Below are positions 7,099 through 15,905 of a DNA stretch of 64,000 nucleotides, one piece after another (position 1 is the stretch's first letter; each line of letters begins with the position of its first letter). The stretch comes from Candidatus Flexifilum breve (GTDB lineage: Bacteria; Chloroflexota; Anaerolineae; Aggregatilineales; Phototrophicaceae). The notes beneath the pieces are model-generated. The model saw only the letters and a list, made by a program, of their open reading frames with translations. It was not told the origin of the DNA and did no database searches. The stretch covers positions 186,001 to 250,000 of the forward strand of contig JADKGC010000005.1 of the NCBI GenBank assembly GCA_016717205.1, given 5' to 3'. Both the position numbers and the translations under genes were made by a program.

Positions 7099-8398
7099 GG
7101 TCGCACGTCTCCTTCACGGGCAGCCTGATGGTAAACGTCGTTCGTTTGCCCGGCGTGCTGGCGACGTTGATGCTCCCATCGTGCCGTTCGATAATTTCGC
7201 GCGAAATCGCCAAGCCTAAGCCTAAGCCGCGTGTCTTGGTGGTGAACAGCGGCTCAAATAGGCGCGGGAGATGTTCCGGCGGAATGCCTGCTCCATTGTC
7301 CGCCAGCGTGATGAGCACCGTTTGCCCCTGTGTGGCGGTGGTCAATTGGATGTGGGCCGCTTCCCGGCGCGCTGCTTCTGCCGCGTTCAGGATGAGATTC
7401 AGCAGCACCTGTTTGATCTGATTACTGTCGCCGCACGGCGTGGGCAGAGGGTCGGCAAGCTGTAGACGCAGCGTAATCCCCGCATCTTGCAGCCGTTTCC
7501 GCATGAGGATGCGCACCCCTTCGCAAATGGCATTGACATCGAGCGGCAAATGTTCATGCGAGACCGGGCGATAGAAATCGAGCATCTGCCGGAAAATCGT
7601 CTGAATGCGTTCCAATTCCTGCCGGATGATCGTCAAATCTGAGCGCACTTCTGGCGCTGCGTTGTTGAGTTGGGTCATGACTAACCCTAAACCGCTCTCG
7701 ATGGCTTGCAGGGGATTATTCAGTTCGTGGGCGAGCGAACTCGCCAACTGCCCGATGACCGCGAGTTTTTCCGACTGAATCAGACGATTCTGCGCCGCCC
7801 GCAGCGCTGCCGTCCGCTCTTCGACCTTCGCTTCTAACGAGGCGGAAAGCTGGCGCTCGGCTGCCAGCAGTTGATCGATGGTGCGCTGCTGGTCTTCGAC
7901 CGCCCGTAAAAGCTGCTCCAACCGCTGGCGATCGCTTTCCAGTTCAGCCCGCTCACGATCCGCCTGCTCTAAACGTGCGTTGGTGTATATGGCCTGGCTC
8001 AATGCTTTGACCAGCAAATCGTAGGGCGGCTGCGCTTCAGGCGGTATCTCGTCAACGCCAAGACATAACGCGCCGACATGCGTTTCTCGCGCGTTCAATG
8101 GGTGATACCAAGCGTTTGTGCCAAGCAAACGTGGCGTGTACGGGTCACCGAGGTAAGCCGTATTCGCCTGTCCCAAGATGAGGCGGCGCAGCGCAGCGGG
8201 GTTCTGGGTTTCCGCGTCGGGAAGCCACGTCTCCCCGATGATGTAGCGTTTCAGATCGGCATCCCAGATCAGAAAACACACCCACTGCGGGTGGGTCAGC
8301 GTGAGCAAACTCGCCAGCGCGAACGAGAGCGTCTGTTCAACCGACCCGGCACACAGCATATTCGCTAACGTACAGGCAAGGTCATTCATGATCGTCAT
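7091..8398 (-). CDS. GAF-type sensor histidine kinase
   Basis: 435 residues from the ATG at 8398, which overlaps the FIST gene stop as ATGA; an upstream start at 8428 is open but less likely. Residues about 5-145 look like a GAF-type domain (SVEQTLSFALASLLTLTH, HVGALCLGVDE). A coiled coil follows at about 145-205. The H box is SSLAHELNNPLQAIES with His near 219, and the ATPase boxes are NQIKQVLLNLILNAAEA (N), DNGAGIP (G1), FEPLFTTKTRGLGLGLAIS (F/G2). There are no membrane helices, so it is cytoplasmic. It should phosphorylate the response regulator encoded next. Confidence 0.92.
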   Translation of the reverse strand: MTIMNDLACTLANMLCAGSVEQTLSFALASLLTLTHPQWVCFLIWDADLKRYIIGETWLPDAETQNPAALRRLILGQANTAYLGDPYTPRLLGTNAWYHPLNARETHVGALCLGVDEIPPEAQPPYDLLVKALSQAIYTNARLEQADRERAELESDRQRLEQLLRAVEDQQRTIDQLLAAERQLSASLEAKVEERTAALRAAQNRLIQSEKLAVIGQLASSLAHELNNPLQAIESGLGLVMTQLNNAAPEVRSDLTIIRQELERIQTIFRQMLDFYRPVSHEHLPLDVNAICEGVRILMRKRLQDAGITLRLQLADPLPTPCGDSNQIKQVLLNLILNAAEAARREAAHIQLTTATQGQTVLITLADNGAGIPPEHLPRLFEPLFTTKTRGLGLGLAISREIIERHDGSINVASTPGKRTTFTIRLPVKETCDRE

Positions 8399-9564
8399 TT
8401 CGGGAAGATAAACGTGCCGACGGAACATTCATAATGTCCGGCAGTCTGCCCCTGTAAGCGCGACAGCACACCGTGACTGCGAAAGCCGAGAAACGGGACA
8501 TCCCCCAACCGTTCTTGAACGGCGGCGCGCTGCTTGGCATAGGTATCGCCGAGTACCATCGCTGTCGACATACAGTCGATGAACAAGGCCCCGGCGCAGC
8601 TTTGCGCCCGCGCTCGCGCCTGATCGACGGCGCGTCCGGCAGCAGTCACGAGCGCATCCGGGCGGGTAGATAAGATGTGAATCAGTCGTCCCACCGGCGG
8701 CGGCGCGGTGACGAGCATCGCGCCGGATCGGTCGAAGCCCATGACGAAACTCACCTTGCAGCTTCCGTTTTCGCACACCCCGACCGGGTAATGCAGCGTC
8801 GTCGCCGCCAGATCATCCGGTTGATACGCGATGGCATGGTCATTGAGAAAATCCTCGTAGACTTCCCATGCCGGACGACCATCGATCTTGAGGATGCGAT
8901 GCGCGTCGGTGTGGGTGACGCGATACGCACCGCTGAAAGGTGTCCAACCGTTGTCGAGCGCCAAACCGAGAGGCGTCTGGCTCAACACTTCGGCGGCGCT
9001 CAAGCCGTTGCGAAACACGCGGCGGTTGAAGAAGATAGAGGGTGGGCGCGGCGGCTGATTTGCGTTCGGACTGGGTCCACCAAGGATATCGTAGAGCATC
9101 CCGGTTTCCGTCATCGCGCGATCCACGACTTCATCCAGATTCATCACCTGCGCGTCGGGAAAGAGCATCAGCGCGCGATGATGAAAAGCGCTGCCCAAGC
9201 CTTCTGTCGTGACCCCACGTAGAGCGCCTAACAACCGCCCTTTGCCCACCAATGGACGCTGATAGCGGTTAGTATGGAAGCGAATGTGCTCGCTTTGAAT
9301 CAGCAGCACGCCCGCACCGTGTTCGACATACCCATGGTGACTGTACTGCCCGACCGAGGTCGCGCCGATCAAGGGCACATCGCCGAGGACAGCGTTGGCC
9401 CCTTTCAACACCTGTTCCGGGTGGGCATGCGACGTGAACAACAGCGCCAGCGTGATGGGCACGTTCGTGTCCGGGAGACTGGCGCAAGCCGCCCGCGCCG
9501 CGTCGCGTCCGCAGTCGAAGCCCTTCGCTTGGTCGGATAACCCGACTCCGATGTGCGTTGCCAA
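8395..9564 (-). CDS. FIST domain sensor protein
   Basis: 389 residues with FIST N and FIST C domains: an N-terminal part with LLFTSHAHPEQVLKGANAVL and PLIGATSVGQYSHHG, and a C-terminal part with NGSCKVSFVMGFDRSGAML and GALFIDCMSTAMVLGDTYAK. FIST proteins are proposed small-ligand sensors working with two-component or chemotaxis proteins. It has no membrane helices. It is first in a three-gene operon FIST-kinase-regulator with overlapping starts and stops, so it probably passes an input signal to the kinase. The promoter region faces that of the gene at 9739, with the paired TCTTCGGCA repeats between them. Confidence 0.88.
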   Translation of the reverse strand: MATHIGVGLSDQAKGFDCGRDAARAACASLPDTNVPITLALLFTSHAHPEQVLKGANAVLGDVPLIGATSVGQYSHHGYVEHGAGVLLIQSEHIRFHTNRYQRPLVGKGRLLGALRGVTTEGLGSAFHHRALMLFPDAQVMNLDEVVDRAMTETGMLYDILGGPSPNANQPPRPPSIFFNRRVFRNGLSAAEVLSQTPLGLALDNGWTPFSGAYRVTHTDAHRILKIDGRPAWEVYEDFLNDHAIAYQPDDLAATTLHYPVGVCENGSCKVSFVMGFDRSGAMLVTAPPPVGRLIHILSTRPDALVTAAGRAVDQARARAQSCAGALFIDCMSTAMVLGDTYAKQRAAVQERLGDVPFLGFRSHGVLSRLQGQTAGHYECSVGTFIFPK

Positions 9565-9630
9565 AACCCGTCACCCCCAAAAACTCAATCTGCCCTCAAG
9601 TGTAATACGGAAGCGGCGGCTGGAATGCCG

Positions 9631-9650
9631 TCTTCGGCAAATCTTCGGCA
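9631..9650. promoter_or_regulatory. Paired 11-bp direct repeat, candidate operator
   Basis: TCTTCGGCA occurs at 9631-9639 and 9642-9650, an exact 11-bp period, in the divergent gap between the FIST operon and the membrane protein at 9739. A second identical pair lies at 11483-11502. Tandem repeats at one helical turn are the usual target of OmpR-type regulators, and the regulator at 6325 has such a domain. Confidence 0.6.
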
Positions 9651-9738
9651 TTTGCGGGTTGTTTCTTTGCTCCTCCCGCATAAGGATTGCATACACTGAG
9701 GAGATTGACTGATTTTGATACTCACAAGGGGTTCGGAC

Positions 9739-10188
9739 ATGGCGACAACAGCGATTCGTCAGGAACAAGCGGCTTCATCCACACTCGTCAGCAGTGTAAT
9801 TCAGGGGATCACCGCCGCGTTGATCGGCGGTTCGGTGTTCGGGGTGCAGATGGCGGTGGGCGGGATGCTGCCGATGCTCGCGCAGATGGTCGGTTCGCAA
9901 AATCCGGTGGTCGGCTTCGTCATGCACTTGATGATCAGCGCGATCATCGGCGCGGTGTACGGGGCGGTCGCGCCGCGCCTGCCCTCAGGGTGGCTGGTGT
10001 CGATGGGCGCGGGCATCGTCTATGGGGTGATCTGGTGGGTGCTGGGCGCGTTGGTCATGATGCCGCTGATGATGGGCATGACCGACATGGTGTTCCAGAT
10101 CGGCGATGCCCAGTGGATGAGTCTGGTTGGACATGTGATCTTTGGCATCGTCACTGCTGGGTTCTTCACCCTGATCCAGCGCCGTTAA
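9739..10188 (+). CDS. Small polytopic membrane protein
   Basis: 149 residues from the ATG at 9739, preceded by an AAGGGG ribosome site at 9726-9731. About four hydrophobic helices (VIQGITAALIGGSVFGVQMA, MHLMISAIIGAVYGAVAP, WLVSMGAGIVYGVIWWVLGA, VGHVIFGIVTAGFFTLI). The pattern resembles the YagU/DUF1440-like or DUF6789-like families, but no firm assignment is made. It may be under control of the neighbouring two-component system because the 11-bp repeat pair lies 90 bases upstream. A clear terminator follows it. Confidence 0.65.
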   Translation: MATTAIRQEQAASSTLVSSVIQGITAALIGGSVFGVQMAVGGMLPMLAQMVGSQNPVVGFVMHLMISAIIGAVYGAVAPRLPSGWLVSMGAGIVYGVIWWVLGALVMMPLMMGMTDMVFQIGDAQWMSLVGHVIFGIVTAGFFTLIQRR

Positions 10189-10209
10189 GCGCATGAATTG
10201 AACTTTCGT

Positions 10210-10242
10210 GCCGCAGATCAAGACCGGGCTGCGGCTTTTGTT
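10210..10242 (+). terminator. Rho-independent terminator
   Basis: GCCGCAG and CTGCGGC form a perfect 7-bp stem followed by TTTTGTT, 22 bases after the stop of the membrane protein gene. Confidence 0.75.
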
Positions 10243-10285
10243 GGCGGTAAAGCGGTCGAAACCCGCATAGGTTGGAGGATGGTTG

Positions 10286-11455
10286 ATGAGAAACCAGCCC
10301 ACGAAATTTAGCTGGATCGTACTGCTGTTCGCGCTAGTAGTTGGGCTATTTTCTGGAAGCGTCGTCACCGTGAGCGCCCAGTTGAGTTGTGCTAATCCGC
10401 CGCTTGATGTATCGAGTTTGACCCGTGTATGGGACAAAACAGATTTCTGTCAGTCTCAGGCAGGCGTATTCGACGACATTATTTCTGGCGGCGTTCCCCG
10501 TGATGGCATCCCCCCGATAGATAATCCGACCTTCGAGTCGATGGCCGATGCTGCGACATGGCTGCAACCGCAGTCTCCGGTGATCGCGTTTGCATTGAAC
10601 GGCACTGCGCGCGCCTATCCCCTCGCCATTCTGACGCGGCATGAAATCGTGAATGATGTCGTGAGCGGTGTGCCGGTCGCTGTCACCTTCTGCCCACTGT
10701 GCAACAGTGCCGTCGTGTTTGAGCGGGCGGTGGATGGGCAGGTCTTACGCTTCGGCGTCTCCGGTTTGCTGCGCAACAGCGACCTGATTATGTGGGATGA
10801 TGTGACCCAAAGCTGGTGGCAGCAGTTCACCGGCGAAGGGATCGTCGGCAGCTATACCGGGACGCAGTTGAACTTACTGCCTTCACAGGTGGTGGGTTTC
10901 GGCGCGTTTGTCGAACAGTACCCGCATGGTGAAGTGCTGTCGCGCAATGGTCGCACCTATGCGACCAATCCCTACGTCGGCTATGACTCATCCGCTCAAC
11001 CATTTTTGTTTCGCGGTGAACTCGATGAGCGCCTCTTTGCGACCGAACGGGTGCTCGGCGCGCTCATCGGCGGCGAGGCCGTCGCTTATCCCTTCCCAAT
11101 GCTGGCGGAAGCCATTGTCATCAACGATACCATCAGCGGACGGGCGGTGGTAGCTTTCTGGCAGCCCGGCGCGACCAGCGCGCTGGATCAGAGCAGTATT
11201 GATGCCTCCCGCGATGTCGGCATGGCGGCGCTGTACCGCCGCGAACTCGACGGGCAAACACTCACCTTCAGCGCCGATGCTGCGGGTGCGATTCGTGACG
11301 ACCAGACGGGCAGCACGTGGAACGTGTTTGGCACGGCGGTCGAAGGCACATTGAGCGGCAGTCAACTTCGGCAGGAACTCGCCTTTCCGCATTTCTGGTT
11401 CGCGTGGGCAGCCTTCCGACCGGAAACGACGGTTTACGGCGACGTTGACAGTTAG
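10286..11455 (+). CDS. DUF3179 domain protein, exported
   Basis: 389 residues from the ATG at 10286, with GGAGG seven bases upstream; the TTG at 10283 is less likely. An N-terminal signal sequence or anchor (FSWIVLLFALVVGLFSGSVV) precedes a long DUF3179 domain with the signature VAVTFCPLCNSAVVFER, containing two cysteines two residues apart, and conserved tryptophans (SWWQQFTGEGI). The biochemical role of DUF3179 is not established to my knowledge. The protein should lie outside the cytoplasmic membrane. It is followed by a TlpA-like thioredoxin and CcdA, so its cysteine pair could be a substrate of that thiol system, which is an inference. Confidence 0.85.
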   Translation: MRNQPTKFSWIVLLFALVVGLFSGSVVTVSAQLSCANPPLDVSSLTRVWDKTDFCQSQAGVFDDIISGGVPRDGIPPIDNPTFESMADAATWLQPQSPVIAFALNGTARAYPLAILTRHEIVNDVVSGVPVAVTFCPLCNSAVVFERAVDGQVLRFGVSGLLRNSDLIMWDDVTQSWWQQFTGEGIVGSYTGTQLNLLPSQVVGFGAFVEQYPHGEVLSRNGRTYATNPYVGYDSSAQPFLFRGELDERLFATERVLGALIGGEAVAYPFPMLAEAIVINDTISGRAVVAFWQPGATSALDQSSIDASRDVGMAALYRRELDGQTLTFSADAAGAIRDDQTGSTWNVFGTAVEGTLSGSQLRQELAFPHFWFAWAAFRPETTVYGDVDS

Positions 11456-11482
11456 GAGTTAAGCAGACGGAATTGTGAGAAC

Positions 11483-11502
11483 TCTTCGGCAACTCTTCGG
11501 CA
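11483..11502. promoter_or_regulatory. Paired 11-bp direct repeat, second candidate operator
   Basis: TCTTCGGCA at 11483-11491 and 11494-11502, the same 11-bp period as at 9631. It lies about 100 bases before the TlpA-CcdA operon. Confidence 0.6.
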
Positions 11503-11603
11503 TTTCAGAGGTGATCGGTTTATCTAGCGCTTACTTGCGGGGGTTAACATGGGTGTGCTTGTCGTGAGACATTCGCCTGTCCATGTTTAGGAGAGATTAG
11601 AAG

Positions 11604-12245
11604 ATGAGATTGTTGTTCACGCTGCTCTTGCTCTTGTTAGCTGCGGCTTGTGCGCCTGCTGCGGTATCGCCACCACAATCCGTTTCAATCGACCCTACAG
11701 ATGTAGTTGAGCCGACTATTGCAGCAGCTAGCCTCGTTGACGCAACTGAAACATTGCTTCCAACCAGCACTTTAATCGAAACTGCACTCGCGCCCGTCAC
11801 TGAATTACCCGCGTGGCAGACTCTCCCTGTAACCAATGCACGCACTGGCGAGACGTTCACCTTTGCAGATTTTGCCGGTCAAACCGTGTTCGTAGAGCCG
11901 ATGGCGACGTGGTGTTCGAACTGCCGTCAGCAGCTTGGAAACGTGCGGAGCGCGCGCGAACAACTGGGCGAGAACGTGATTTTCGTCGCTTTGAGCGTCG
12001 AAACCAATATTTCATCTGCCGATCTCGCGGCGTATGCCGACACCAACAGCTTTGAATGGCACTTCGCCGTGATGACGCCTGAACTACTCGGTGAATTGGT
12101 GAATGCTTTCGGGCGGACGATCAGTAATCCGCCTTCGACACCGCATTTCATCATACGCCCCGATGGTACAGTTTCCGCGCTGACCACCGGCATCGAATCA
12201 GCTTCAGAAATCGTTGCCCGGATTCAAGCAGCAGGCGGCGCATGA
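11604..12245 (+). CDS. TlpA/ResA-like thioredoxin lipoprotein
   Basis: 213 residues. The N-terminus has a lipoprotein signal (LLLLLLAAACAPAA, Cys near residue 16), so it is anchored on the outer face of the membrane. After a low-complexity Thr/Pro/Ala linker, residues about 85-210 form a thioredoxin fold with the active site ATWCSNCRQQ (CSNC) and the cis-proline segment STPHFIIRPDG. Such proteins reduce disulfides, for example in apocytochrome c, with electrons from CcdA. The stop overlaps the ccdA-like start as ATGA, so the two are translationally coupled. An AGGAG precedes the ATG. Confidence 0.88.
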   Translation: MRLLFTLLLLLLAAACAPAAVSPPQSVSIDPTDVVEPTIAAASLVDATETLLPTSTLIETALAPVTELPAWQTLPVTNARTGETFTFADFAGQTVFVEPMATWCSNCRQQLGNVRSAREQLGENVIFVALSVETNISSADLAAYADTNSFEWHFAVMTPELLGELVNAFGRTISNPPSTPHFIIRPDGTVSALTTGIESASEIVARIQAAGGA

Positions 12246-12913
12246 TCGGTCAATACCTTGAAGCTTTTGTCCTCGGTAATCAAGCGATTCTGACGAATGT
12301 CTGTCTGCTTCCGCTGTATCCCGGCTTGGTCGCGTTCCTCGCCGGGAACAGCGACGGTGCGCAAGCGCGGCGCGGCGGGCGCTGGTTGGGGTTGCTGGTG
12401 CTGGCGGGTATCTTGACAATGATGCTGGTCGTCGGTTTCCTGCTCTTCACGTTCAACCAATCGTTTGGCGCGATTCTGCCCATTCTTCTGCCCATCATCT
12501 ATGGCGTAGTGCTCGTGTTGGGCGTGATGATGCTGTTTGGGTTCAATCCTTTTGCGCGACTCAGTACAACGAGCATTCCGCTGCTGCGTAATCGCTCCCT
12601 AACTGCCTATCTTTACGGGCTGCTTTTGGGCCCGATGACCCTGCCTTGCACGGGACCGCTCATCACCAGCGCATTCTTGCTTGGCGCTGATAATTTCGCT
12701 GTTCTTGCGGATGGACTACTTTATTTTCTGTTCTTCGGGCTAGGGTTCGGGTGGGTGCTGGTCGTACTCCCGTTTCTAGCAGGCACTTTGCAGCGGCAGT
12801 TCACGCGGTGGATCACGGGTAACTACAAGCTGCTGACCCGTTTCTCAGGTGCGATTCTCGTGTTCATTGCCGTGTTTGGGATTCTGACAGAAGTTCTGCC
12901 GAATCTCATCTGA
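12242..12913 (+). CDS. CcdA-like thiol electron carrier in the membrane
   Basis: 223 residues with six hydrophobic helices. The two redox cysteines are in TNVCLLPLYPGLVAFLAG and GPMTLPCTGPLITSAFLLG, each next to a proline as in CcdA and the DsbD transmembrane domain. The protein carries electrons from cytoplasmic thioredoxin across the membrane, here most likely to the TlpA-like partner encoded just upstream. Length and topology are normal for short CcdA proteins. The symbol is not assigned because it may serve a specialised partner rather than general cytochrome maturation. Confidence 0.87.
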   Translation: MIGQYLEAFVLGNQAILTNVCLLPLYPGLVAFLAGNSDGAQARRGGRWLGLLVLAGILTMMLVVGFLLFTFNQSFGAILPILLPIIYGVVLVLGVMMLFGFNPFARLSTTSIPLLRNRSLTAYLYGLLLGPMTLPCTGPLITSAFLLGADNFAVLADGLLYFLFFGLGFGWVLVVLPFLAGTLQRQFTRWITGNYKLLTRFSGAILVFIAVFGILTEVLPNLI

Positions 12914-12928
12914 GTGCGAGAACGATGA

Positions 12929-13042
12929 TTATCGCCACAGCACGAAACCGAGCAGCGGCATGTGAGTGAGCTGCTCCGCTTCGCTCAATTTGAAAAAGTC
13001 GTCTACGTCCTTGCATCCTGCGATCACTATTTGAACCGACAT
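12929..13042 (-). pseudogene. Truncated copy of the 125-residue module protein
   Basis: 37 codons reading MSVQIVIAGCKDVDDFFKLS and then a diverged tail ending in TAA. The first 20 residues match the start of the protein at 38789-39166 (MTIQIVTAGRKDVDDFFKLS). The rest of that gene is missing. It follows the primase fragment on the same strand, the same order as in the right-hand copy. Confidence 0.7.
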
Positions 13043-13165
13043 GATTGCAGTCCCTGATTGATCACGGTTTGAAGCCATTCCTTCACTCTGTTTTCGCCTG
13101 TCTGCTGGTAGAACTCGCTCAGGTCTTTGCCGCGCGGCACCTGCACGGCGCTTTCTCTCGTGCGG
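13027..13165 (-). pseudogene. Primase C-terminal fragment
   Basis: The frame reads AVQVPRGKDLSEFYQQTGEN and VKEWLQTVINQGL, matching the last 40 residues of the ParB-primase fusion at 39163-39885 (CVQVPSGKDLSDFYQQAGEN, VVKEWLQTVINEGVSL). The TOPRIM part upstream is gone. In this copy the primase tail lies downstream of the helicase gene. The ancestral order was therefore probably parA, parB, helicase, primase, small protein. Bases 13166-13309 hold only an AT-rich 6-bp inverted repeat at 13211-13229. Confidence 0.75.
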
Positions 13166-13309
13166 CCCGCCGATCCTTCGGATTCAGACCGGCGACACCG
13201 TACACATTATTGCGAAAATAAAATTCGCACAGACGTTCTGTAGTATCTACTTTACCCTTCAAACCAAGTTCGGACCCTCTACATACCGCGTGGCGCTACC
13301 TAAATCCAT

Positions 13310-13343
13310 GAACGGTATGTAGGGTTTGAACGGTTTGAACGGT
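13310..13343. repeat. Three GAACGGT repeats after the helicase gene
   Basis: GAACGGT at 13310-13316, 13328-13334 and 13337-13343, directly beyond the helicase stop. Two units with the same flanks occur at 5869-5884. They could be iteron-like, a transcription-end element, or simply the copied edge of the module. Confidence 0.6.
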
Positions 13344-13346
13344 TTT

Positions 13347-15905
13347 TCAGCGAGTCTCACTGATCGTTGGTACGTCGTAACGGCGCATCATGTCGATCAC
13401 ATCGAATGACCGCACAGCGTAAGCGATTCCATCGATGCCGCGCTTGCGACCCGATTCGTCGATCAGGTGCAGGCGCTTGAGGATATGCCCAATCCACTGA
13501 GCATCGCCCATCTTCTCGACTGGCTGACCGATCAGCCGCGCGACTTTCTCGCGCAGCGCGACTGCCTTGATCCAGATCGTGCCCTCGTCTCCGCGTGTCA
13601 TCAGTTCGAGTGCTTGCAGCACCGCTTCCTCACGTTCGCTGAGCGCCTTGCCTTCACTGATCTGCTCGTCAGTTACTGCCGCCGTAGCAATCGCCTCAAG
13701 TAAGCCTTTTACTCCGCCCTGCTCCTCGAAGAAGGCGGCCAAGGCAACGAGCGGCGACCACAGTTCTCCAGACCGATTGTGGAGTGTGTGTAACGTGGGA
13801 CGCTCCGAGTAGTTGGTGTAGACCGTTCGGAAGTGGGTCAGTGCCAGCGTGTAGAGTTGATGGCGGAGTGCCGCACCGTCGAAATCCGGCGGAAAGGATG
13901 GCAGCTTTTTGTCCGTCCGGCGCATCGGAATGGCGATGCAGCGTGAAGCGAGAATATCTTCCAACCCGGCAATGGCAGCGAGGATTTTGGGCGAATAGAC
14001 ATCGAACGCCTGTGGTTTCATGTCCTCGCCAATGAGCCGGATTGCTGGCATCCCCTGTTTGTAGCCGCTGTTCAGCAGCTGGCGGATTTGCTGCATGCCC
14101 GGGTCCTTCGGGTTATGGTAGCGCTCCGCCTCATCGATCCCGACCGTGCAGCTGGTGTAGTGGATGAGGCGAAACATCGACGGTCCCGTGGGATCGGAGG
14201 TCGTGACCATGTTGAAGGCGAGTGGCTGGAGTACGCGCATCACGGTCGACTTCCCGCTGTTCTTCGGCCCGTTGAGCGCTAAATACGGATACGCCGGAAA
14301 CATCGTGTAGAAGTACGTCCCAATCGTCCAGAGCGTCAGGATCGCGCTCTCGACCGGCGAGCGAAAATCGACATAGTGGGTGAAAAGGTCGTGGACGTCG
14401 CGAAAGACCTGTCCAGCATCGACCGTTTCGCCGTTGAGAAACTTCTGGATATCGCTGAACCGCCAGCGCATCAGAAACTCGGAGCCTTCCGGCATGACCC
14501 GCAGCGCAACTTCATGACCGTCGAGCTTGATGATCTGCTCATTACTCAGCCGCACCAGCTCGCGAGAAGACGTGACCAGATACGGCTGTGTGTTGAGTTT
14601 CTTGTCTTTGGTGCGCTCGACGACCGACACGGTGACGATGGCGACGTCGCGCTGAAAACCCAGTGCCGGTGAGAGTAGCGGGACCTCATCACCAAGAATC
14701 TGCGGCATCTCATCATCTTCTTCATCGTCCTGCTGCTTGCGTGCCGCCCGCAGTAGATCGTTGAAAGCGCGTCCCTTGACACCTTGTTTCGCCAGCGCCG
14801 ACCGGAACTCGCTCAATTCCATTTCATCCAGATCAACGGCATGAATGAACAAGGTCCGAATCGCATCTTTCTTTTCGAGACCATCGAGAAACGCTACCCG
14901 CTCGATCTCCGTCTGGAGCCACGTTTTCGCTTTGTTGAGCACTGCCTGCACCTCCTCAGTACTACCACCTTGGGTCAACCAGTCGTTGGCGTCTTTCACC
15001 CCGTTGGGCAACCGCGGAATCAGCGCGGACTTCCCTAACTGCCGCGCCAGCTCCTGATTCTTCTGGAGCGCATCCGCCGTGTTATCGAGCGCGACAAAGA
15101 CCCGCCGATGCTTCCGCAGTGCCATCAGTAGTTCATCCGAAACGTGCATCCCGGCTACCGCCAGTGCCGGAAAGCCCCATTCACCAAACGTGATCGCGTC
15201 TGCTTGCCCTTCGACTAACACAAGCTGATCGGCTTCTGACGTGTACAAGTGATTGCCATATGGACGGCGCTCCCCGATAAGCTCACGCGGCGGGTTATAG
15301 TGCTGTTTCCCGCTGATCGACCGTCCGCTCAGATACCCCAAACGCCCCCGTTCCAGATGGACGTAGACGAGCATCCCAGCGGGAAACTTGGCGATCACAT
15401 TGCGCCATTTGTCCGGCAGGTTCAGGTCAGCGAGCAGCTTCCGTTTGTCCGACGGCATGAAGCCAAGCCGCGCATTCCGCACCGTCGCGAGCTGCCAACC
15501 GCGCGTCTTCGTCACATAGTCGAGGGCAGTCGGTGTGTTCAGCAGCGTCTCGTGCAGTCGCTGGATCAGTTGGCGCTCCGCCCAACTGTGCGATTGGCGA
15601 AAATCGCCCTCGTCGATCCGGATGCCCGCCCGTTGGGCCAGATGGCGCACTGTTTCCATAAACATGGTCGCGTCACGGTTGTTCCAGCGGCTTTCGTAAC
15701 CCAAGTGATGGCGTCCCACGAAATCGAACACATCCCCGTGTTCGCTGCGGGAGTTCCAAAAGTACAAGCCGGTTTGCGGGGTGACCACGAGGCTGTCGTG
15801 TTCCACGCCGACCAACCGGGTACCCTGACGCTTGAGCGCGAATTTCTCACCAATCAGGTGTTCAATCGGGTTAGCGGAGCGAATCTGCTCCAAATCAATA
15901 CTCAT
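13347..15905 (-). CDS. TOPRIM primase-helicase of a plasmid-like module
   Basis: 852 residues from the ATG at 15905, which has GGAGA nine bases upstream; the longer open frame to 15980 is not needed. Residues 1-110 have the shape of a CHC2 primase N-domain (NPIEHLIGEKFALKRQGTRL, GDVFDFVGRHHLGY) but without the zinc-binding cysteines. A TOPRIM domain follows near 205-300 (VLVEGQADAITFGEWGFPAL, VFVALDNTADALQ). The C-terminal half is an NTPase with Walker A NGPKNSGKSTVMRVLQPLAF and Walker B VGIDEAERYHN, as in phage or plasmid replicative helicases, then a tail repeated at 5888-6172. It lies in line with parB and parA. Role in replication start is inferred from domains and neighbours. Confidence 0.8.
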   Translation of the reverse strand: MSIDLEQIRSANPIEHLIGEKFALKRQGTRLVGVEHDSLVVTPQTGLYFWNSRSEHGDVFDFVGRHHLGYESRWNNRDATMFMETVRHLAQRAGIRIDEGDFRQSHSWAERQLIQRLHETLLNTPTALDYVTKTRGWQLATVRNARLGFMPSDKRKLLADLNLPDKWRNVIAKFPAGMLVYVHLERGRLGYLSGRSISGKQHYNPPRELIGERRPYGNHLYTSEADQLVLVEGQADAITFGEWGFPALAVAGMHVSDELLMALRKHRRVFVALDNTADALQKNQELARQLGKSALIPRLPNGVKDANDWLTQGGSTEEVQAVLNKAKTWLQTEIERVAFLDGLEKKDAIRTLFIHAVDLDEMELSEFRSALAKQGVKGRAFNDLLRAARKQQDDEEDDEMPQILGDEVPLLSPALGFQRDVAIVTVSVVERTKDKKLNTQPYLVTSSRELVRLSNEQIIKLDGHEVALRVMPEGSEFLMRWRFSDIQKFLNGETVDAGQVFRDVHDLFTHYVDFRSPVESAILTLWTIGTYFYTMFPAYPYLALNGPKNSGKSTVMRVLQPLAFNMVTTSDPTGPSMFRLIHYTSCTVGIDEAERYHNPKDPGMQQIRQLLNSGYKQGMPAIRLIGEDMKPQAFDVYSPKILAAIAGLEDILASRCIAIPMRRTDKKLPSFPPDFDGAALRHQLYTLALTHFRTVYTNYSERPTLHTLHNRSGELWSPLVALAAFFEEQGGVKGLLEAIATAAVTDEQISEGKALSEREEAVLQALELMTRGDEGTIWIKAVALREKVARLIGQPVEKMGDAQWIGHILKRLHLIDESGRKRGIDGIAYAVRSFDVIDMMRRYDVPTISETR

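Noticed and set aside
7059..7421. Plus-strand frames across the histidine kinase
   Set aside because: Shadow frames of the kinase and regulator genes.
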